Below are positions 59,770 through 64,000 of a stretch of DNA of 64,000 nucleotides, piece by piece. The position numbers were made by a program, and so were the translations under genes. Position 1 is the stretch's first letter. Every line of letters starts with the position of its first letter. This stretch comes from Streptomyces fodineus. Its GTDB lineage: Bacteria > Actinomycetota > Actinomycetes > Streptomycetales > Streptomycetaceae. The stretch is taken from assembly GCF_001735805.1 (NCBI RefSeq), contig NZ_CP017248.1:6944001-7008000 (forward strand), in the 5' to 3' direction. The notes under the pieces are model-generated. The model was not told the origin of the DNA, did not search any database, and was given only the letters and a program-made list of their open reading frames with translations.

Positions 59770-60792
59770 TCACATGTCGAGCACCAGGCGATCGCTCCGG
59801 GCCCGCGACACGCAGATCAGCATCGAGCCGGCGCGCTCCTCGTCGGTCAGCAGCTCGTCCCGGTGGTCGATCTCTCCTTCCAGCACCCGCTGTTGACAGG
59901 TCCCGCAGAACCCCTGTTCGCAGGAGTAGGCGGTGCCCGGCAGTTCCCGGCGTACGGCGGCCAGCACGCTGGAGTCGGCGGGCACGGTCACCGTCCGTCC
60001 GCTGCGCCTCAGTTCGACCTCGAACTCCGTGTTGCCGTCGGACGACGTACGGGGTGCGAACCGTTCGAGGCGGACGTCCGGGAAGCGCGCCGCGACGGCC
60101 GCCATGAGCCCTTCGGGGCCGCAGCAGTAGACGGCGGCTCCCTCGCTCACCTCCAGCGTGTCCAGGTCCGGCCGCCCCTCCACGACGGTCACCCGGTCGC
60201 CGCCCAGCTTCTCGACCTCCGCCAGGAACGGCATCGAGGCCCTGTCGCGCCCCGCGTACAGCAACCGCCACTCCGCGTTCTCCGGAAGGGTCCGCAGCAT
60301 CGCCAGCAGCGGGGTGATCCCGATCCCGCCGGCGACGAAGACATACGACGGCGCCTCGACCAGCGGGAAGCGGTTCCGCGGCCCCCGCACCTGAAGTTCC
60401 ATGCCCTCCGTGACCTGCTCGTGCACCTCGCGCGAGCCGCCCCGCCCGTTCTCCACCAGCCGGGTCGCGACGGTGTACGAGGAGCTGTCCTCGGGGTCGC
60501 CGCACAGCGAGTACTGCCGGACGAGCCCCGACGGCAGCACGAGGTCGACATGCGCGCCGGGCTCCCAGCGGGGCAAGTCCCGCCCTTCGAGACGGAGTTG
60601 GACGACCCCGTCGGCCACGGTCTCGCGCGAGGTCACCAGCAGCCGCAGGGCCCGCGAGCGCGGACGGCCCGAGACGGGCTCCTCCAGCGCGGGCATCGGC
60701 CACAGTGGCGAGACCTGGATACGGCGGCGCAGGGCCTGCCGGGTCAGCAGGGCGACGCCCGCGACGAGCGCGAGGTTGCGCAGCTTCGGCAT
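59770..60792 (-). CDS. Ferredoxin-type oxidoreductase (FMN/FAD, NAD and 2Fe-2S)
   Basis: The 340-residue protein has a phthalate-dioxygenase-reductase layout. A flavin barrel has LVRQYSLCGDPEDSS (R-x-Y-S), the NAD domain has YVFVAGGIGITPLLAML and VYCCGPEGLMAAV, and the C-terminal plant-type ferredoxin has cysteines in AYSCEQGFCGTCQQR and a fourth in LICVSRA. It would pass electrons from NAD(P)H to an oxygenase, plausibly the ferritin-like protein encoded just upstream. ATG 60792 overlaps that gene's stop (TGATG). A short N-terminal hydrophobic stretch (LALVAGVALLTRQAL) could attach it to the membrane. Confidence 0.92.
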   Translation of the reverse strand: MPKLRNLALVAGVALLTRQALRRRIQVSPLWPMPALEEPVSGRPRSRALRLLVTSRETVADGVVQLRLEGRDLPRWEPGAHVDLVLPSGLVRQYSLCGDPEDSSSYTVATRLVENGRGGSREVHEQVTEGMELQVRGPRNRFPLVEAPSYVFVAGGIGITPLLAMLRTLPENAEWRLLYAGRDRASMPFLAEVEKLGGDRVTVVEGRPDLDTLEVSEGAAVYCCGPEGLMAAVAARFPDVRLERFAPRTSSDGNTEFEVELRRSGRTVTVPADSSVLAAVRRELPGTAYSCEQGFCGTCQQRVLEGEIDHRDELLTDEERAGSMLICVSRARSDRLVLDM

Positions 60793-61670
60793 CAGGCGGC
60801 CCTCTTCTCCGCCGCCGTGGCCGCGGGGGAGGAGGCCAGATAGGCGGCGGCCTGCTCGGTGTCGCCCTCCTGCGAGGGGTGGTAGTCGCGGCTCAGATAG
60901 CGGGGTATGGACCTGAGCATGTCCCCGGTCGTGGGCAGCAGGCCCCGCCTGCCGCGGACGTGGAAGTCCTTGAAGGTGGCCTTGCCGTCGATGAGGCTCG
61001 GGTCGTTCTCCATGAAGAACCGCGCCCCGCGCTGCCACAGGAACACCAGCGCCGAGAAGGCCGTGGCCCAGGTCCGCACCCGCCGGCGGTAGCTCCCGTC
61101 GACGTGCATGAACAGCTCGAAGGCGACCGAGCGGTGCTCGACCTCCTCGGCGCCGTGCCAGCGCAGCAGGTCCAGCATGGTCGGGTCGGCGCCGCGCCGG
61201 TCCAGCTCCTCGGCGTTCAGCACCCAGTTGCCGAGGAACGCGGTGTAGTGCTCGATGGCCGCGATGAGCGCCACCCGCTCCATCAGCCACCATCTGCGCG
61301 GCCGGCCCGGCGGCAGCGTGCGGTCGCCGAGCAGCTTCTCGAAGAACCAGTCGACCTGCGCGGTGTACGGCGTCGGATCGAGGCCCAGCTCGCGCAGGTG
61401 CGGCAGCACCTCGTCATGGGCCTGGGAGTGCATCGCCTCCTGGCCGATGAACCCGATGACGTCCTCGCGCAGCCGCTCGTCGCGGATGTACGGCAGCACC
61501 TGCTTGTACACGTGTACGAACCACCGCTCACCGGCGGGCAGCAGCAGGTGCAGCACGTTGATGGTGTGCGTGGTGAACGGATCCTCCGGCACCCAGTGCA
61601 ACGGCGTGCCGTCCCAGGAGAAGGACACCTTGCGTGCCTTGAGCGGCACCCGGGCCTGCGTGTTAGACAT
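60792..61670 (-). CDS. Ferritin-like metal-dependent hydrolase family protein
   Basis: The 292-residue protein matches the family usually named metal-dependent hydrolase. It has FIGQEAMHSQAHDEVLPHL and, later, LLRWHGAEEVEHRSVAFELF, two E-x-x-H-type helices that would bind two irons in a ferritin-like four-helix bundle, with AIEHYTAFLGNWVL between. Being followed directly by an electron-transfer reductase, it is more likely a di-iron oxygenase than a hydrolase; that is inference. The ATG lies 6 bases after a TACATT box (leaderless). A 20-bp inverted repeat lies 52-71 bases upstream. Confidence 0.85.
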   Translation of the reverse strand: MSNTQARVPLKARKVSFSWDGTPLHWVPEDPFTTHTINVLHLLLPAGERWFVHVYKQVLPYIRDERLREDVIGFIGQEAMHSQAHDEVLPHLRELGLDPTPYTAQVDWFFEKLLGDRTLPPGRPRRWWLMERVALIAAIEHYTAFLGNWVLNAEELDRRGADPTMLDLLRWHGAEEVEHRSVAFELFMHVDGSYRRRVRTWATAFSALVFLWQRGARFFMENDPSLIDGKATFKDFHVRGRRGLLPTTGDMLRSIPRYLSRDYHPSQEGDTEQAAAYLASSPAATAAEKRAA

Positions 61671-61676
61671 GGCGTC

Positions 61677-61741
61677 AATGTACTGATGGGTAGGCGGTCT
61701 GAGAACCCCCGCGCCCGACCTTGTTTACGCCACTGTCAACA
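61677..61741 (-). promoter_or_regulatory. Promoter and inverted repeat of the ferritin-like operon
   Basis: On the minus strand, TACATT (61677-61682) lies 6 bases before the ATG, with TTCTCA 17 bp upstream. An inverted repeat, TGTTTAC-N6-GTCAACA (plus strand, 61722-61741, 6 of 7 pairs), lies above it. It is the size and form of a TetR operator and contains a minus-strand TTGACA. Confidence 0.55.
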
Positions 61742-61748
61742 GGCCGTG

Positions 61749-63677
61749 CTACCGCAACCCACTGATCCCGGTCCCGTCCGTCAGCGTGCCCTTCAGGGAG
61801 GCGTGCGCCCCCCGCTTGGCCCTGGCCGCCAGGAACTGCCCCTGCCCGGCGGCGGTGACCCCGCCTCCGGCCTGGATCGACGCCGTGTCCGCGCTGCCGG
61901 CCGCCAGCAGATACCAGTGTCCGGCGGCGGACTTCCACAGCACCCCGGCGAGCACATGAGGATCACGCGGCCCGCAGGCCCGGCCGTCCGTGCCCTTGGC
62001 GACCACGGTGCCCGCCCGGCCGCCCGGCGTCCGGAACTGGGCCAGCGCGCCCGTGCCGTCGCCGCGCCAGGTCTCGGCCCTGGTGCACACCCACTTGGCG
62101 GCCCCGCTGCCGTCGGGCAGCGGCTGGTCGGCGAACCCCCAGGCATTCACGCTGCGCACCCCGGCGGAGCGCTCCGCGGCCAGCGAGCAGGCGAACGGCG
62201 CCCAGGCCTTGAGCCCGTCCGCACCGGACGCCTCGCCCGCCGAGCCGGGCCGGCCGGCGGTGAGGTGGGCCGGTACCAACTCACCCAGATCGGTGCTGAG
62301 TTCGGTGCCGGACGGCCCGGTCAGCTGGAGCACCGTCCAGGAGGTGCAGTTGCCGGGCCGCAGTGCGGAGCTGGCCAGCGGGGCGGTGATGCCATCGGTG
62401 ATCTTCAGCGGAGCCGCGCCGGAGCCCGGCTTCGTCAGGTCGCGCGAGGCCGCCTTCGTCACCCAGGGCGCGGTCAGGTACTGGGCATTGCCGTCCGCGC
62501 GGCCCAGCAGCAGCGCGCTCGCCTCGGCGCTGGTCGCCCCGTCGGCACGGGCGAGGTCGAGGGCCGCGCCCTGAGTGCCGTCGACCGGCTCGGCGTAACG
62601 GGCGAGGCGCAGGCCGTCGTACAGCATCACCACGCGGGCGTTGGCCACCTGGCCCGCGTACAGCAGCTGGGGCGGGCCGGCCGGGCCGCCGGTGTCGGTG
62701 CCGGGGGTCGCCGAGACGTGGACCGTCGGGCCAGGGCGGGCCCACACGGCGAGGGCGCGGCGCAGCAGGGCCGTGTCACCGGTGAGCGGCCCGCGAGCGG
62801 GCCACATCGAGAAGTCGGTGCGCGCGGCGGACTTCCAGTCGGCGGGGGAGACCCGGATCAGCCGGGCGGGGTCGAGGGCGGCCTCGGCGGCCGGGTTCTC
62901 GGCGTAGACGGGGGCGGCGGCGCCGTCCGGGCCCCAGCCGCCGCCCGGCATGGCGACCAGTGCCCCGCACACCGCGAGCGCCGCGGCGGCGGCGAGGGCG
63001 GCCTTGCCGTGCTGGCGGCGGCGCATCAGATCGGTGGGCCGGGCCTGGAGCAGACAGGGGTCGAACTCGGGGGAGGACAGCAGCGCGGGCTGGGTGGGCA
63101 CGCCGTTCGCCGAGGCCAGCGCTCCGCCCGGGTCCTCGGCCCCGGCGGCCGTGAGCAGCTCGCGGATCTCGGCGTCGGACAGGTTCTCCAGGCCGCGCAG
63201 CACATAGGCGGCGCGGGCCGGGCCGGACAGGGCGGACAGCCGCTGGTCCAGGGCGAGTTCGTCGGCCCCGCCCGAGCGCGGGAACAGCCTCAGGCCCCAC
63301 ACCTGGGGCAGCGGCGGCGGCAGCTGGGCGAGCCGGTGCAGGCCCTTGCGGGGCCGGGCCGCCTCCAGGGCCGTCCGCAGGACCCGCTCGCGCAGGAACG
63401 CGTACCCCGGGTCGCCCTCCCCGCCCTCCTCGCCCGAGACCTGGGCCGGGAGCACGGGCTGCGGCTTGCCGCCCCTGGGCAGGGCGCGCTGGGCGAGGGC
63501 GTGTGCGGTCAGCACCCGGCGGCTGCGGCCGAGACCCGGCGGCAGCACCAGGTAGGCGATCCGGACCAGCCGTGGGTAGTGCTCGACGAGCGCGGCCTCG
63601 GCCTGCTCGACGTCGACCGGTCCGGTGTTCTCGGCGGAGGCGGGTGCGTGACGCTGGGCTACATCCTGTGACTGCAC
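61749..63677 (-). CDS. Membrane protein with sigma-factor-like N-terminus
   Basis: The 642-residue protein has three parts. The N-terminal ~215 residues resemble a degenerate ECF-sigma fold (PRLVRIAYLVLPPGLGRSRR early; LSALSGPARAAYVLRGLENL followed by SDAEIRELLTAAGAE, like sigma region 4). A single membrane span follows (GKAALAAAAALAVCGALVAM, about 225-245). The last ~390 residues are outside, with Cys residues (NCTSW, WVCTRAE, ACGPRD) and no known domain. This layout could carry a signal across the membrane. The GTG start is at 63677. I do not recognise a named family with confidence. Confidence 0.7.
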   Translation of the reverse strand: MQSQDVAQRHAPASAENTGPVDVEQAEAALVEHYPRLVRIAYLVLPPGLGRSRRVLTAHALAQRALPRGGKPQPVLPAQVSGEEGGEGDPGYAFLRERVLRTALEAARPRKGLHRLAQLPPPLPQVWGLRLFPRSGGADELALDQRLSALSGPARAAYVLRGLENLSDAEIRELLTAAGAEDPGGALASANGVPTQPALLSSPEFDPCLLQARPTDLMRRRQHGKAALAAAAALAVCGALVAMPGGGWGPDGAAAPVYAENPAAEAALDPARLIRVSPADWKSAARTDFSMWPARGPLTGDTALLRRALAVWARPGPTVHVSATPGTDTGGPAGPPQLLYAGQVANARVVMLYDGLRLARYAEPVDGTQGAALDLARADGATSAEASALLLGRADGNAQYLTAPWVTKAASRDLTKPGSGAAPLKITDGITAPLASSALRPGNCTSWTVLQLTGPSGTELSTDLGELVPAHLTAGRPGSAGEASGADGLKAWAPFACSLAAERSAGVRSVNAWGFADQPLPDGSGAAKWVCTRAETWRGDGTGALAQFRTPGGRAGTVVAKGTDGRACGPRDPHVLAGVLWKSAAGHWYLLAAGSADTASIQAGGGVTAAGQGQFLAARAKRGAHASLKGTLTDGTGISGLR

Positions 63678-63696
63678 GTCATGGAAAACGAGCGAG

Positions 63697-63717
63697 CCGG
63701 GGGTTGGTCACCCCCGG
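63697..63717. repeat. Hairpin in the divergent promoter region
   Basis: An 8-bp stem, CCGGGGGT / ACCCCCGG, with a TGGTC loop lies between the sigma-like gene and the lipoprotein gene. Confidence 0.45.
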
Positions 63718-63823
63718 ATGGGTGGTTTCACCCCTCCGGCTCGAGCGGACGGGCCGGCGCCTGCCGGCCGGCACCGGATTTGAGCGTACGGCGGCCGGGA
63801 GCCGTATCCGAAGGAGCTGAGGC

Positions 63824-63856
63824 ATGCTTGGCCCACAGGACCGGAGGAACAGATGA
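63824..63856 (+). CDS. Ten-codon upstream ORF coupled to the lipoprotein gene
   Basis: ATG 63824 opens a frame MLGPQDRRNR that ends at TGA 63854-63856, overlapping the next ATG as ATGA. A strong ribosome site, GAAGGAG, lies 7 bases before it. The lipoprotein has its own GGAGGA inside this ORF. Translation here would feed ribosomes to the lipoprotein start. It may be a leader peptide or chance. Confidence 0.35.
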   Translation: MLGPQDRRNR

Positions 63857-64000
63857 GGGTGACCCGACCGATGCTCGCCGTGACGGGCGCCGCCGCGGCC
63901 GTGCTGGCGCTGGGCGGCTGCGGTTCGAGCGGTGAGACCAAGGCGGTCCCGCCCGCCGCTACCGGCAGCCTGGAGAGCCTGGCCGCCGAGGTGAAGTGCA
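63853..64000 (+). CDS. Lipoprotein, N-terminal part (runs off the window)
   Basis: ATG 63853 has GGAGGA 5 bases upstream. It encodes MRVTRPMLAVTGAAAAVLAL followed by GGC, a signal peptide with a clear lipobox (LALGGC), then GSSGETKAVPPAATGSLESL. Only about 49 residues are visible, so the function is unknown. It is divergent from the sigma-like membrane protein and overlaps a 10-codon upstream ORF. Confidence 0.8.
   Translation, partial: MRVTRPMLAVTGAAAAVLALGGCGSSGETKAVPPAATGSLESLAAEVKC

Overview
The window is a very GC-rich actinobacterial chromosome segment that looks like Streptomyces. The evidence is strong third-position G/C bias, frequent GTG starts, dense short-spaced genes with ATGA-type overlaps, and gene families typical of that genus (DUF5753/DUF397 pairs, DrrAB exporters, BTAD regulators, NsrR/flavohaemoglobin, glnE beside a glnA paralogue, the malR-malEFG cluster). 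From memory, the order glnA2 ... glnE ... malR-malEFG ... alpha-glucosidase ... alpha-amylase ... pullulanase resembles the S. coelicolor SCO2226-SCO2241 region. That comparison was not computed.

0-14.6 kb: housekeeping and small conserved genes. These are the tail of a Bcr/CflA exporter, a serine hydrolase, an Rsm22-like methyltransferase, a TetR regulator, a primase/polymerase-like protein, a lipoprotein with a small overlapping membrane-protein gene, a PhzF-like protein, haem oxygenase with a double palindrome upstream, methionine aminopeptidase, an MFS exporter, a cytosolic sialidase, F420-dependent NADP reductase and a site-2 protease.

14.6-27.7 kb: regulators and exporters. An AfsR/SARP-type regulator is broken by a one-base frameshift in a C-run. 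It converges on a DrrAB exporter whose promoter carries SARP-like heptamer repeats. Then come panB, an MFS pump with its TetR gene and a palindromic operator, a membrane-anchored EEP-family enzyme, another MFS exporter, and a HATPase/HTH/DUF397 cluster of the type tied to development and antibiotic control.

27.7-37.5 kb: a secreted S53 protease, DUF305 and DUF3105 proteins, nsrR and hmpA with matching 11-1-11 operators and a decayed FAD monooxygenase between them, and glnA2. A lower-GC metallopeptidase-like gene follows, flanked by two near-identical copies of a terminator hairpin, which suggests insertion.

37.5-45 kb: a phosphoesterase/MFS/TolB-like operon, glnE and a PAP2-family membrane protein.

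45-58.7 kb: the alpha-glucan locus. MalR, the MalEFG maltodextrin importer (no ATPase gene here), alpha-glucosidase, secreted alpha-amylase and a large secreted amylopullulanase form an outside-to-inside starch pathway. CTTGC-type boxes precede malE, the amylase and the pullulanase. An inverted piece of a CBM20 starch-binding domain lies beyond the amylase, which itself lacks one.

58.7-64 kb: a CHMI-like tautomerase, a ferritin-like hydrolase/ferredoxin-reductase/TetR operon, a membrane protein with a sigma-factor-like N-terminus, and the start of a lipoprotein gene preceded by a coupled 10-codon ORF. I saw no rRNA, tRNA, IS element or CRISPR array.
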